From Mucilaginibacter_A sp965201005 (GTDB lineage: Bacteria > Bacteroidota > Bacteroidia > Sphingobacteriales > Sphingobacteriaceae): a stretch of 64,000 nucleotides of DNA. Below, one piece after another: positions 27,229 to 35,988 of the stretch. Positions within the stretch are counted from its first letter, which is position 1; each line of letters begins with the position of its first letter. A program made the translations under genes and the position numbers. The notes under the pieces were generated by a model. The model saw only the letters and a list, made by a program, of their open reading frames with translations. It was not told the DNA's origin and made no database searches. The stretch covers positions 1,178,001 to 1,242,000 of the forward strand of contig NZ_OZ241747.1 of NCBI RefSeq assembly GCF_965201005.1, given 5' to 3'.

Positions 27229-27620
27229 ACTTCTTTTAGCAACCTAAAATATACTTTTTGCAGTTCGATAAAATACTCGTGAACGATTAGGTTATAAGCC
27301 AGTTCTGCATTAGTTTCATTATAAGTATGGCTCATTAAATTTCTTTTCTGAAGCATATCCAGCCAAACTTAACCGTTCTCCAAAAGTTCGTATTTAAAAC
27401 CTTCTTTAATCGTATCACGAGGAAATTTTACTTCTACATCTTTTTCTTCCAGATAATCTTTTACTGTTTTCCAGGCCAGTTCAAACGTAAATCCGTAAAC
27501 CTGAATGATCCCTGCTTTTTCTAAAGCTGATAAGCCAGTGCGCGCTACGGATTCCTGTAAATAAAGTATTGCTTTTTCAAAATTTTGAAACCGTTGTTTC
27601 CATCTGTTGTCTAAATTCAT
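27225..27620 (-). pseudogene. HEPN (HI0074-type) toxin gene with an in-frame stop
   Basis: From ATG 27620 the frame encodes 83 residues typical of the HI0074/HEPN family (FEKAILYLQESVA, FTFELAWKTVKDYLEE). A TAA at 27369-27371 then replaces what is normally a Glu codon in ENGEVWLDM. The same frame continues for about 48 codons: VWLDMLQKRNLMSHTYNETN and on to TGA 27225. The RxxxxH RNase motif (RNLMSH, 27327-27344) lies after the stop, so the translated fragment lacks it. The continuation is otherwise undamaged, so the mutation looks recent, or the base could be a sequencing error. Confidence 0.85.
27227..27240 (+). repeat. Repeat word, TC type, at the HEPN/MNT junction
   Basis: ATACTTCTTTTAGC overlaps the MNT start codon and the last HEPN codons (L-L-K-E-V); CAACCTAAAATA follows. 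Confidence 0.82.
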
Positions 27621-27686
27621 GATAAAGCTTTATTTAAGAAAGAAACCCTTATAAATGTGATATTTACAAGGGTTTGCGTTAAAAAG

Positions 27687-27758
27687 TGCACTCGATAGGA
27701 ATCGAACCTATATCATGAGAACCGGAATCTCACATTCTATCCATTGAACTACGAGTGC
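27687..27758 (-). tRNA. tRNA-Arg (anticodon CCG)
   Basis: The reverse strand folds as a 72-nt cloverleaf: acceptor GCACTCG / CGAGTGC with discriminator A, a 5-bp anticodon stem TGAGA / TCTCA around the loop TTCCGGT giving anticodon CCG (reads CGG, Arg), and a T arm with TTCGATT. CCA is not encoded. Confidence 0.95.
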
Positions 27759-27767
27759 CAATTTTAT

Positions 27768-27784
27768 GCCGGTAAAAACAGCAT
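27768..27784 (-). repeat. Repeat word, GT type, beside the tRNA
   Basis: ATGCTGTTTTTACCGGC on the minus strand, 10 bp upstream of the tRNA-Arg 5' end, in its promoter region; followed by ATAAAAT. Confidence 0.82.
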
Positions 27785-27826
27785 CGGGCTGCAAATATAT
27801 TATTTTTAGGCAGAAGCCGGAAAACG

Positions 27827-28924
27827 TTAAACATTAAAACGGAAGTGCATCACATCGCCGTCCTGCACGATATAAGTTTTGCCTTCCACACTCAGTTTCC
27901 CGGCTTCTTTACAGGCCGCTTCTGATCCTAATTTTACAAAATCATCATATTTGATCACTTCCGCACGGATAAAACCTTTTTCAAAATCAGTATGGATTAC
28001 ACCAGCCGCTTGCGGCGCGGTAAAACCTTGGGTGATCGTCCAGGCGCGCACTTCCTGCACACCGGCCGTAAAATAAGTGGCCAGTTTTAATAAACTATAA
28101 GCCGCTTTGATCAACTGACTTACGCCGGAAGTTGTCAGGCCCAAATCTTCCAAAAACAGCTGGCGTTCTTCGTAGCTTTCCAATTGGGCAATTTCTGATT
28201 CTATTTGTGCCGAAATAATCAAAACCTGCGCATTTTCATCTGCAACGGCGGCCTTTACTTTTTCTACATAAGTATTACCGGTATTTACCGATGCTTCGTC
28301 CACATTGCAAACGTACATTACGGGCTTTAATGTCAGCAAAAATAAATCTTCCACATGTTCCTGATCTTCCGCAGAAACATTTGCCGTACGTGCAGATTTG
28401 CCCGAAAGCAGATGCTGTTTATACACGCTTAAAGCCTCGAAAGCTTTTTTGGCATCTTTGTCGCCGGTTTTGGCAGCACGTTCTACTTTTTGCAGTTTTT
28501 TGTCGATGGATTCCAGATCTTTCAGCTGCAATTCGGTATCGATAATTTCTTTATCACGGATCGGGTCCACAGAACCGTCCACATGGATCACGTTGTCATC
28601 ATCAAAACAACGCAGCACATGGATGATGGCATTTGTGGCGCGGATGTTCCCCAGAAACTGGTTGCCCAAACCTTCGCCTTTACTGGCACCTTTTACCAGG
28701 CCTGCAATATCTACAATTTCAATAACATTGGGCACAACGCGCTGAGGGTTAACTAATTCTGTCAGTTTGGTTATCCGTTCATCCGGCACGGTTATCACAC
28801 CAACGTTCGGCTCAATGGTGCAAAAAGGAAAATTGGCCGCCTGTGCTTTTGCGTTGGACAAGCAGTTGAACAAGGTTGATTTCCCAACATTTGGCAAGCC
28901 GACAATTCCGCATTGTAATCCCAT
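27827..28924 (-). CDS. ychF: Ribosome-binding GTPase/ATPase YchF (OLA1-like)
   Basis: A 365-residue Obg-related P-loop protein. The P-loop GLPNVGKST is at residues 9-17, switch II DIAGLVKGASKGEGLGNQFL has the Obg-like pattern, and the C-terminal TGS domain begins about residue 280 (EVRAWTITQGFTAPQAAGVI). YchF hydrolyses ATP more readily than GTP, binds ribosomes and is linked to the redox response. Length is normal. A GT-type repeat word lies 20 bp upstream. Confidence 0.96.
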   Translation of the reverse strand: MGLQCGIVGLPNVGKSTLFNCLSNAKAQAANFPFCTIEPNVGVITVPDERITKLTELVNPQRVVPNVIEIVDIAGLVKGASKGEGLGNQFLGNIRATNAIIHVLRCFDDDNVIHVDGSVDPIRDKEIIDTELQLKDLESIDKKLQKVERAAKTGDKDAKKAFEALSVYKQHLLSGKSARTANVSAEDQEHVEDLFLLTLKPVMYVCNVDEASVNTGNTYVEKVKAAVADENAQVLIISAQIESEIAQLESYEERQLFLEDLGLTTSGVSQLIKAAYSLLKLATYFTAGVQEVRAWTITQGFTAPQAAGVIHTDFEKGFIRAEVIKYDDFVKLGSEAACKEAGKLSVEGKTYIVQDGDVMHFRFNV

Positions 28925-28943
28925 ATTTTTGATGATTTTTATC

Positions 28944-28958
28944 GTATAAAAACAGTAT
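28944..28958 (-). repeat. Repeat word, GT type, upstream of ychF
   Basis: ATACTGTTTTTATAC on the minus strand, just 5' of the ychF start codon. Confidence 0.8.
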
Positions 28959-29096
28959 TAGCCCGGCAAGATTTTATGCTTGCTGTTACTGTAAAATTTG
29001 CGGCAAAGATAGCAGTATTTAAGCTTTCTATTTCAAAAAATTAAACGATTTTTGCAGGACTTTCCGGTAGGTATCATCAAAATAAAATATTGCTAA

Positions 29097-30467
29097 ATGG
29101 AGGAAAACATAGCGGAAATCGAAATTTTACTGAAAAGCGGCCATGAAGGAGAACTGAAACAATATCTTGATGACCTGAACATTTCGGACGTGGAGCAGCT
29201 GATTGATGAGCTGCCGGAACATGCCGCTGTTTTTATCGAAACATTATCGATCAACCGTGCCGTCAATGTTTTCAGGATTTTAGATTTTCCGACGCAGGAA
29301 CGCATCATCAAAAAACTTTCCGGGCCAAAAGTAACGGAGTTGATTACCGAACTGCCGCCGGATGACCGGACTTCCTTGTTTAGCGAACTGCATGGCGATA
29401 CGGTAAAAAAACTAATTAACGAACTTCCTGCGGCCGAACGGAAAGAAGCCCTGGCTTTGCTTGGTTACGAAGAATACAGTATCGGCCGGTTGATGACACC
29501 GGATTACATCGCCGTAAAATCCAATTGGAACGTGAGCCGCGTATTGGCACATATCCGCCGCTACGGCAAAAATTCTGAAACGATCGATGTGATTTATGTG
29601 ATTGATAAACAAGGGGTTTTGCTGGACGATATCCGTATCCGGGATATTTTGCTGGTTGATCCGGAAACGCCGATCAGTGAGTTGATGGACGACCGGCTGA
29701 TTTCGCTGCACGTTCATGATCCGCAGGAAGAAGCCATCAACGTTTTTCGGATGAACAACCGTGTGGCTTTGCCGGTGACCGATCAGGAAAATATTTTGCT
29801 GGGCATCGTTACCGTAGATGATATTTTGTGGATCGCCAACGAAGAATACACCGAAGACATCCAAAAAATTGGCGGTACAGAAGCTTTGGACGAACCGTAC
29901 CTGGATATGCCTTTGCTAAAGTTGGTCAGAAAACGTGTTGGCTGGCTGATCATTTTGTTTTTGGGCGAGTTGCTAACCGCTACAGCCATGCAGTTTTTTG
30001 AAAACGCTATCGAAAAAGCGGTCGTTTTAGCTTTGTTTATCCCCTTGATTATTTCAAGTGGCGGCAACAGCGGTTCGCAGGCATCAACTTTAATTATCCA
30101 GGCAATGGCTTTGAGCGAGGTAACTATGGCAGATTGGTGGCGCGTGATGCGTCGCGAAATTGTATCTGGTTTACTGCTTGGCTTAACATTGGGCATGATC
30201 GGTTTTATGCGGATTTTTATTTGGAGCATGTTCTCACACATTTACGGTCCGCACTGGGTTTTGGTTGGACTGACCGTGGGTTCTGCACTTATCGGTGTGG
30301 TATTATGGGGGTCTTTGGCCGGTTCCATGCTTCCTTTACTGCTTAAAAAACTGGGTGCAGACCCGGCCACATCTTCTGCCCCGTTTGTAGCTACGCTGGT
30401 GGATGTTACCGGTTTGGTCATTTATTTTTCCATTGCGGTTTTGATTATGCAAGGAAAACTTTTATAG
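29097..30467 (+). CDS. mgtE: Magnesium transporter MgtE
   Basis: A 456-residue Mg2+ channel/transporter: acidic N-terminal superhelical domain (1-125), two CBS domains (about 130-255, including IGRLMTPDYIAVKSNWNV and VALPVTDQENILLGIVTVDDIL), a connecting helix and five C-terminal membrane helices. The segment LFIPLIISSGGNSGSQASTL is the pore-lining signature with conserved Pro, Gly and Asn. In this family the CBS and N domains bind Mg2+ and close the pore when it is plentiful. It stands alone with a repeat word immediately after its stop. Confidence 0.96.
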   Translation: MEENIAEIEILLKSGHEGELKQYLDDLNISDVEQLIDELPEHAAVFIETLSINRAVNVFRILDFPTQERIIKKLSGPKVTELITELPPDDRTSLFSELHGDTVKKLINELPAAERKEALALLGYEEYSIGRLMTPDYIAVKSNWNVSRVLAHIRRYGKNSETIDVIYVIDKQGVLLDDIRIRDILLVDPETPISELMDDRLISLHVHDPQEEAINVFRMNNRVALPVTDQENILLGIVTVDDILWIANEEYTEDIQKIGGTEALDEPYLDMPLLKLVRKRVGWLIILFLGELLTATAMQFFENAIEKAVVLALFIPLIISSGGNSGSQASTLIIQAMALSEVTMADWWRVMRREIVSGLLLGLTLGMIGFMRIFIWSMFSHIYGPHWVLVGLTVGSALIGVVLWGSLAGSMLPLLLKKLGADPATSSAPFVATLVDVTGLVIYFSIAVLIMQGKLL

Positions 30468-30481
30468 GATAAAAACAGTAT
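30467..30481 (-). repeat. Repeat word, GT type, at a stop codon
   Basis: GGATAAAAACAGTAT begins on the last base of the mgtE TAG stop codon. Confidence 0.85.
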
Positions 30482-30516
30482 GGCCCAAAATTGTTATTAC
30501 ATCGAACAAACTAAAA

Positions 30517-30984
30517 ATGGAACAAACAGATCATACAGAAGAAAACGGTGAAGCAACCGAAATGCTGCTTACCTTTGAAGCAGAAAACTTTTTACGCGAA
30601 ACCGGCCGCTGGGCGCACTTTTTAGGGTTGGCGGGTTTTGTGTTCAGCTTTTTAACCATTATCAGTGCCTTTTCTGTAGGCGCGGTTGTAGGCAAATTGC
30701 AGCAAACTTATGGTACAGGTTTAGATGCCAAAGCTTTAAGCAGCGGTTTGAGTTTTTTGTATTTTGCTTTTGGCGTACTCCTTTTCATTCCGTCGCTGCA
30801 CCTTTTTCAGTTTGCCGCCAGTTTAAAAAACGGTTTTAATTATGGCGATCAATCCAGCGTAAACCTGGCCTTTCAAAAACTAAAAGCTTATTTCAGGTTT
30901 TGGGGGATTTTGATTATTACGCTGATTGTGTTTTATACGATTGTTTTTATTGCGGCAATTGTTGGTGGCGGCCTCAAAGCATAA
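30517..30984 (+). CDS. Small membrane protein, DUF5362-like
   Basis: A 155-residue protein with an acidic soluble N-terminus (about 35 residues) and three or four hydrophobic helices, including FVFSFLTIISAFSVGAVVG, LSFLYFAFGVLLFIPSLHLF and FWGILIITLIVFYTIVFIA. The layout and the RETGRWAHFLGLAGF entry motif match the DUF5362 family of Bacteroidota; no function is established. It follows mgtE by 49 bp and may be co-transcribed. A clear terminator follows. Confidence 0.65.
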   Translation: MEQTDHTEENGEATEMLLTFEAENFLRETGRWAHFLGLAGFVFSFLTIISAFSVGAVVGKLQQTYGTGLDAKALSSGLSFLYFAFGVLLFIPSLHLFQFAASLKNGFNYGDQSSVNLAFQKLKAYFRFWGILIITLIVFYTIVFIAAIVGGGLKA

Positions 30985-31002
30985 CTCTAATTAGTGCTAA
31001 AA

Positions 31003-31033
31003 CAAAAAATCCTGCCAAAAGCAGGATTTTTAA
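31003..31033. terminator. Bidirectional terminator
   Basis: AAAAATCCTGC and GCAGGATTTTT pair around a short loop, between convergent genes ending at 30984 and 31058. Confidence 0.9.
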
Positions 31034-31057
31034 TTATAGATAAGGTTTAGGTGTTTT

Positions 31058-31390
31058 TTAAATTTCAAATGAAAAATCATCGGCAGTTTTGCTGCTGATG
31101 CCATCATGCGAATCAGCAAATTCATAACGTTTTTCGGTAACTTCCTGATGGGATTTGATATAATCGGAGGTTTCTTTCAAGCCTTCGGCAAATTTTTCAA
31201 AATCTTCTTTATATAAAAAAATTTTGTGTTTTACAAAAGTTCCGTCTTCAAGGCGTTTTTTGCTTTCTGTGATCGTGATGTAATAGTCGTTGGAACGTGT
31301 GGCTTTTACATCAAAAAAATAAGTTCTCTTACCGGCTCTAACTTTCTTGGAATAGACCTCTTCGCGGTCTCTGCTATCAAAATCTCCCAT
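31058..31390 (-). CDS. DUF3276 / PUR-alpha-like nucleic-acid-binding protein
   Basis: A 110-residue protein from MGDFDSRDREEVYSKKVRAG, with the PUR-repeat pattern GKRTYFFDVKATRSNDYYIT followed by an FxKxxIFLYKEDFEKF helix. Bacteroidota homologues form PUR-domain dimers that bind single-stranded DNA or RNA; the cellular role is unknown. The open frame extends 19 codons upstream, but the conserved start is the Met at 31390. An acidic unstructured C-terminus ends the protein. Confidence 0.85.
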   Translation of the reverse strand: MGDFDSRDREEVYSKKVRAGKRTYFFDVKATRSNDYYITITESKKRLEDGTFVKHKIFLYKEDFEKFAEGLKETSDYIKSHQEVTEKRYEFADSHDGISSKTADDFSFEI

Positions 31391-31514
31391 TTGCAATAGT
31401 TTAACATTTAATTGACTGCGATAAATATAATGCTTTTTTAAAAACACGAAAGAAAAAAGCAGTCGTTGTGAACAATTATTTCTACGGAGAGATACTTAAC
31501 AAGGTTTCCGATCG

Positions 31515-33218
31515 TTATTTCACACTTTCTGATTCTTCCAGGAGTTGTTTTTCGTACAATTCAAAATAACTGCCTTTCAAATCAATCAACTCGTCGTGTG
31601 TGCCTTGTTCCACGATTTGCCCGTCATCCAAAACCACAATTTTATCGGCATTTTTGATGGTAGAAATGCGGTGTGCAATCAACAAACTGGTCTTGCCGGA
31701 CATTACTTCGCCCAGATTGTTCAAAATTTCTTCTTCTGTTTTGGTGTCCACTGCGGATAAACAATCATCAAAAATGAGGATTTTTGGCTGCTTAAAAACT
31801 GCACGCGCGATGGAAACCCGCTGTTTTTGTCCGCCCGAAAGTGTAACGCCCCGCTCACCGATCATCGTTTCAAAACCTTCATCAAAAGCGGCAATGTTAT
31901 CGTAAACGGCAGCGGCTTTTGCGGCATTTTCTACTCGGTTCATGTCCATTTTATCTACACTAAAAGCAATATTGTTGGCAATCGTGTCCGAAAACAGAAA
32001 AACTTCCTGCGGCACAAAACCGGTTTGGGCACGATAATTTTCGAGGTTTAATGTCTGGATTGGTTTTCCGTCGATCAGAATCTCGCCCGAAGTGCAATCG
32101 TACATCCGCATCAGCAAGTTGGCAATGGTAGATTTCCCGGAACCGGTGCGGCCAATAACCGCAATCAGCTCGCCGGGTTTTGCCGTAAACGATACTTCTT
32201 TTAGGGCAGTAATTTTGGTGTCCGGATAAACAAAACCAACATTTCTAAATTCAATTTTTCCTTTAATATCAACTGCCGGAACATTTGGCTGATCAATTTC
32301 TGAAACGGTTTGCAGGTATTCATTAATGCGTTTTTGCGAAGCCGCCGCCCGCTGGATCAATGACGTTACCCAGCCCAAACTTAAAACCGGAAAGGTGAGC
32401 AAGTTAACGTAAACAATAAACTCGGCAATGTTTCCGGCGGTAATGTTGCCTTTCATCACTTCAATTCCGCCCACATAAACGGTAATCAAAGTGCTCATCC
32501 CGGCCAGCAAAAGCATCACCGGGTAAAATAAAGCCTGCACTTTTACCAACGATAAAGAATCGGTTTTGTACAATTCGCTTTCGTGGCGGAAACTTTGGTT
32601 GATGAAGTTTTCGCGCACATAAGATTTGATCACCCGAATTCCAGAAAAGCTTTCCTGCACAAAACTGGACAAGCCCGAAAGCCGTTCCTGGATGCGTTCA
32701 CTACGATGGTTAATTTCAGTATTAACGAGATAAATGGCCAGAGCTAAAACTGGTAAAGGCAGCAAACAGAATACGGCCAGCCGCATATTTACAGTCAGCA
32801 TGGCATAAATCACCATTATAAAAAGTACGGCCGTGTTGATTGCGTACATAATGCTTGGCCCGAGGTACATGCGCACGCGGCTTACATCTTCGGTTACTCG
32901 GTTCATCAAATCGCCGGTATTGTTGCGGCGGTAAAAAGCCAGCGAAAGTTTTTGATAATGTGCGTAAATCTCATTTTTAAGATCGTACTCAATATGGCGC
33001 GACATTAAGATAATTGTTTGCCGCATAAAAAACAGAAATAAACCGCGTAAAACGGCCATCAGCAATACAATCGCCCCAAACAACAGCAAACTTTGGCCAA
33101 GCAAGTTGTAGATGATGCTTTGCCTTTCGAAACCGTTGTACAGGTGATAAATGAGAATGTTTTCGGTCACCAAATTAAAAGAAAGCCGGATAACCGGGGC
33201 CGGAAGTACGCCGAAATC
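31515..33218 (-). CDS. ABC exporter (MsbA/YknU-like), 5' end truncated
   Basis: A half-transporter with a membrane domain and an ATPase domain: Walker A GRTGSGKST, LSGGQKQR signature, then Walker B ILIFDDC LSAVD, in which Asp replaces the usual catalytic Glu, and an H-loop in LLIAHR. The frame is open from 33230 and the segment FGVLPAPVIRLSF is family-like, but the first 20-30 residues normally ahead of it (start of TM1) are missing. The nusB start codon is only 23 bp away. The first usable start is TTG 33173. It may be a pseudogene or start unusually. It contains a TC-type repeat word at 32192. Confidence 0.8.
   Translation of the reverse strand, partial: DFGVLPAPVIRLSFNLVTENILIYHLYNGFERQSIIYNLLGQSLLLFGAIVLLMAVLRGLFLFFMRQTIILMSRHIEYDLKNEIYAHYQKLSLAFYRRNNTGDLMNRVTEDVSRVRMYLGPSIMYAINTAVLFIMVIYAMLTVNMRLAVFCLLPLPVLALAIYLVNTEINHRSERIQERLSGLSSFVQESFSGIRVIKSYVRENFINQSFRHESELYKTDSLSLVKVQALFYPVMLLLAGMSTLITVYVGGIEVMKGNITAGNIAEFIVYVNLLTFPVLSLGWVTSLIQRAAASQKRINEYLQTVSEIDQPNVPAVDIKGKIEFRNVGFVYPDTKITALKEVSFTAKPGELIAVIGRTGSGKSTIANLLMRMYDCTSGEILIDGKPIQTLNLENYRAQTGFVPQEVFLFSDTIANNIAFSVDKMDMNRVENAAKAAAVYDNIAAFDEGFETMIGERGVTLSGGQKQRVSIARAVFKQPKILIFDDCLSAVDTKTEEEILNNLGEVMSGKTSLLIAHRISTIKNADKIVVLDDGQIVEQGTHDELIDLKGSYFELYEKQLLEESESVK
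32192..32207 (+). repeat. Intragenic repeat word, TC type
   Basis: ATACTTCTTTTAGGGC; the ABC exporter reads it on the other strand as A-L-K-E-V-S. AGTAATTTTGG follows. Confidence 0.82.
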
Positions 33219-33240
33219 CGCAGCTCGTTCTTATCAAAAT

Positions 33241-34188
33241 ATGTTAAACAGAAGGCAACTCAGGGTTAAGGTTTTACAGGCGTTATACGCTTATAACCAA
33301 TCCGAAAACAAAGAAATCACTGCGCACGAAAAACTGTTGCTGCAAAGTGTTGATAAGGTTTTTGAGATGTACATCTGGATGCTTTCGCTGATTGATGAAG
33401 TGGTGCAATATGCTGCTGTTGATGCAGAAGAACGGGCAAACTTACACTTGCCTACTGAAGCAGACCTCGCCCCAAATCTTAAAATAACCCGGAATAAATT
33501 TATTGTTTCGCTGCTCCAAAACCCCGAATATCTGGCCGGTTTGAAGAAATATAAAGTAGATTGGAGCTTTGACCCTGAACTGGCGCGCACCATTTTTTAT
33601 GCCCTAAAAGAAGCACCGGAATATCAGGCGTATCTGGAAAGCGAGGCGGACACGATCCAGACGGACAAGGACATTATCAAATTCATCTTTAAAAAACTAA
33701 TCCTGAAATCTGTTGCGGCAGAGCAGGTTTTTGAAGAACGTTTTTTAAGCTGGCCGGTGGACAAAGACACGTTGCAGGCGTTGATTGCCAAAACTTTCAA
33801 AAATTTTTCGCACCAGGAAGCCGCAAAAAACAAACTGGCAGAATTGAGTTTGGATTGGGTGGAAGACCGCGAATTTTTGGTTACGCTTTTTCAGCAAACC
33901 ATCCGTTATGATCGGGAATATCAGCAGTTGATTAGCGGAAAAACCCAAAACTGGGAAGCCGAACGGATTGCGATGATGGACACTATGCTGATGAAAATGG
34001 CCATTTGCGAGTTTATGGGTTTCCCGTCCATCCCGGTAAAAGTAACCATTAACGAATACCTGGAAATTTCAAAAGAATTTAGCACGCCTAAAAGCAATTC
34101 GTTTATAAACGGTATCTTAGACAAGGTTTTGTCCGATTTAAAAAGCAACAACAAACTCCGGAAATCCGGCAGGGGATTAATAGATTAA
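33241..34188 (+). CDS. nusB: Transcription antitermination factor NusB
   Basis: A 315-residue NusB with the long Bacteroidota N-terminal extension. The start MLNRRQLRVKVLQALYAYNQ is the family signature, and the NusB fold proper is at the C-terminus (MDTMLMKMAICEFMGFPSIP, then TINEYLEISKEFSTPKSNSFINGILD). NusB binds boxA RNA with NusE for rRNA antitermination. The frame runs open upstream to 33151, but those codons belong to the antiparallel ABC gene; ATG 33241 is the real start. It heads a same-strand run continuing with DUF1573 and yajC. Confidence 0.94.
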   Translation: MLNRRQLRVKVLQALYAYNQSENKEITAHEKLLLQSVDKVFEMYIWMLSLIDEVVQYAAVDAEERANLHLPTEADLAPNLKITRNKFIVSLLQNPEYLAGLKKYKVDWSFDPELARTIFYALKEAPEYQAYLESEADTIQTDKDIIKFIFKKLILKSVAAEQVFEERFLSWPVDKDTLQALIAKTFKNFSHQEAAKNKLAELSLDWVEDREFLVTLFQQTIRYDREYQQLISGKTQNWEAERIAMMDTMLMKMAICEFMGFPSIPVKVTINEYLEISKEFSTPKSNSFINGILDKVLSDLKSNNKLRKSGRGLID

Positions 34189-34193
34189 TCAGC

Positions 34194-34619
34194 ATGAAAC
34201 AATATATGATCTTATTGGCAATCAGTGGTTTGCTGGCTGCCTGTAACCAAAACGCCAATACAACATCTGCTGTTGCAACAACAGAAAAAGCAACAACCGC
34301 AAACATCCCGGTGATGAAGTTTGACAAAGAAGTTTACGATTTTGGCAAAATAAAAGCGGGCGACAAAGTGAGCTACGATTATGCTTTTGTAAACACCGGC
34401 AAATCGCCTTTGATTGTTACAGATGCGGTGGCAAGTTGCGGCTGCACCATCCCAACAAAACCTGACAAACCCATCAATCCGGGCGAAAAAAGCATGATTA
34501 AAGTGGTATTTAACAGCGCAGGCAAATCCGGTTTGATTGATAAACAAATTACCATTACGGCCAACACGGTGCCTGCGCAAACAATGGTGCATTTGGTTGG
34601 CGAAGTAATCACAAAATAA
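34194..34619 (+). CDS. DUF1573 lipoprotein
   Basis: A 141-residue protein with a lipoprotein signal peptide (LLAAC, Cys17) and one DUF1573 immunoglobulin-like domain (KEVYDFGKIKAGDKVSYDYAF, TDAVASCGCTIPTKPDKP). The SCGCT motif is typical of this ASPM-SPD-2-Hydin-like domain. It would be anchored to a membrane face and bind proteins; no defined activity is known. It sits 5 bp after nusB and 27 bp before yajC, an order I recognise as common in Sphingobacteriales. Confidence 0.9.
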   Translation: MKQYMILLAISGLLAACNQNANTTSAVATTEKATTANIPVMKFDKEVYDFGKIKAGDKVSYDYAFVNTGKSPLIVTDAVASCGCTIPTKPDKPINPGEKSMIKVVFNSAGKSGLIDKQITITANTVPAQTMVHLVGEVITK

Positions 34620-34646
34620 CTAATTTCAATTTTTAAAAAGTATAAT

Positions 34647-34973
34647 ATGATTTCGACTATTTTATTACAGGCCGGAAATGGTTTAGCGGCATACGGGCAG
34701 TTTTTGCCTTTAGTGCTGATTATCGTGGTTTTTTATTTTTTCATGATCCGCCCGCAGGTAAAGAAGCAAAAAGATCAGAAAAAATATGTGGAAGAACTTA
34801 AAAAAGGCGATAAGGTGGTTACTTCCGCAGGCATCCACGGTAAAATTGTTGATGTTGGCGATACCACAATTTTAGTTGAAGTGGACAACAACGTAAAAAT
34901 CCGCTTTGATAAAGGCTCAATTTCTTTAGAAGCATCCAGGTTGCTGAACCAGCCGGCCACTGCCAAAGTTTAG
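34647..34973 (+). CDS. yajC: Sec translocon accessory protein YajC
   Basis: A 108-residue single-span membrane protein (TM about 15-35, LPLVLIIVVFYFFMIRPQVK) with the conserved cytoplasmic part KKYVEELKKGDKVVTSAGIHG. It associates with SecDF-YidC at the inner membrane. It is followed by a hairpin made of two repeat words that probably acts as a terminator or attenuator. Confidence 0.95.
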   Translation: MISTILLQAGNGLAAYGQFLPLVLIIVVFYFFMIRPQVKKQKDQKKYVEELKKGDKVVTSAGIHGKIVDVGDTTILVEVDNNVKIRFDKGSISLEASRLLNQPATAKV

Positions 34974-35018
34974 GCTGATAAAAGAAGCATTGATAAAAAC
35001 GATGCTTCTTTTACACAT
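34974..35018. terminator. Terminator-like hairpin made of two head-to-head repeat words (TC type)
   Basis: GATAAAAGAAGCAT (ending 34990) and ATGCTTCTTTTAC (from 35002) pair over an 11-base loop, between yajC and the ybbR-like gene. Confidence 0.8.
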
Positions 35019-35037
35019 ACTTTTTTGAAGGAATTAT

Positions 35038-35988
35038 ATGGCTATCTTCAAATTATCCAGAGCAGAACGTAAGCGGATTTCCGCTTTTTTTACCTGCCTT
35101 TTTTTGGCCATGCTGGCCTGGATATTTGTCGTGATGTCCAAAAGTTATACTTTCCCGGTAAAAGTTGCCTTAAATTACAAAAATCACCCGGAGCGCAAGG
35201 CGTTTTTTGCGCTGCAGGCAGATACGGTTTTGGCTACAGTAGGCGGCACGGGCTGGCAAAGATTGTTTTCGGCCGTTTTACCGGAAAAAAATAGGATTAT
35301 TAGTGTTGATTTGCGAAAACTCGAAACGCAAAACTTTATTGTATTGAGCAATCAGTTACAGGTGATCAACCAAAAAAACGTACTAAACCAGCAAATTTAT
35401 TCTTTCAGTCCGGATACGGTTTTTTTTGATTTTGCCCTGCGCAAGGTTAAACGTGTGCCGATTATTTTGAAAACAGATATTACTTTTCAGCGGCAGTTTG
35501 CACGTTCGGATGATATTTTGTTTAAACCGGATTTTGTGACTATCAGCGGCCCGGCAGTATATGTAGATTCTGTAAAAAGCTGGCCAACAGATACTTTAGT
35601 GCTTAATAAAGTAAATACTTCTATTGCTGCAACTTTAAAACTGGTTCCTCCGCAAAAAAACAACGTTAGTATTAACCCAAAAACAGTTGATGTAAAAATT
35701 CCGGTAGATGAATTTACCGAGAAAACGCTGGAAGTGCCCGTGAAGCTGCTCAACAACAAAACTTACAGCAAAGTCAGCTTATTCCCCAAAAAAATCAAAA
35801 TCACTTTTATGGTTTCGTTAGATAATTATCCGGCCGTAAATGCAGATTTTTTTGAAGTTGTGGCCGATTTGAACTCCTGGCAGCAAAACGGTATGCAAAA
35901 ATTGCCGGTAAAGCTAAACCAGCAGCCGGATTATTGTAAAATTGTGGATATTCAGCCTGCTGCGGTTAATTTTATCGTGCATAAATAA
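35038..35988 (+). CDS. YbbR/CdaR-like membrane-anchored protein
   Basis: A 316-residue protein with one N-terminal membrane span (FFTCLFLAMLAWIFVVMSKS) and an extracytoplasmic part with YbbR-like beta domains (VTISGPAVYVDSVKSWPTDT, VPVKLLNNKTYSKVSLFPKK). Firmicute CdaR controls a diadenylate cyclase; no cyclase gene is adjacent here, so that role is not implied. Its stop overlaps the coaE start by one base (TAATG), indicating a coupled operon. Confidence 0.8.
   Translation: MAIFKLSRAERKRISAFFTCLFLAMLAWIFVVMSKSYTFPVKVALNYKNHPERKAFFALQADTVLATVGGTGWQRLFSAVLPEKNRIISVDLRKLETQNFIVLSNQLQVINQKNVLNQQIYSFSPDTVFFDFALRKVKRVPIILKTDITFQRQFARSDDILFKPDFVTISGPAVYVDSVKSWPTDTLVLNKVNTSIAATLKLVPPQKNNVSINPKTVDVKIPVDEFTEKTLEVPVKLLNNKTYSKVSLFPKKIKITFMVSLDNYPAVNADFFEVVADLNSWQQNGMQKLPVKLNQQPDYCKIVDIQPAAVNFIVHK

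Noticed and set aside
27687..27758. The tRNA-Arg as an integration site
   Set aside because: No integrase or partial tRNA duplicate nearby; flanking genes are ordinary.
29783..30241. 152-codon minus-strand frame in mgtE
   Set aside because: Shadow of the mgtE coding strand; no independent support.
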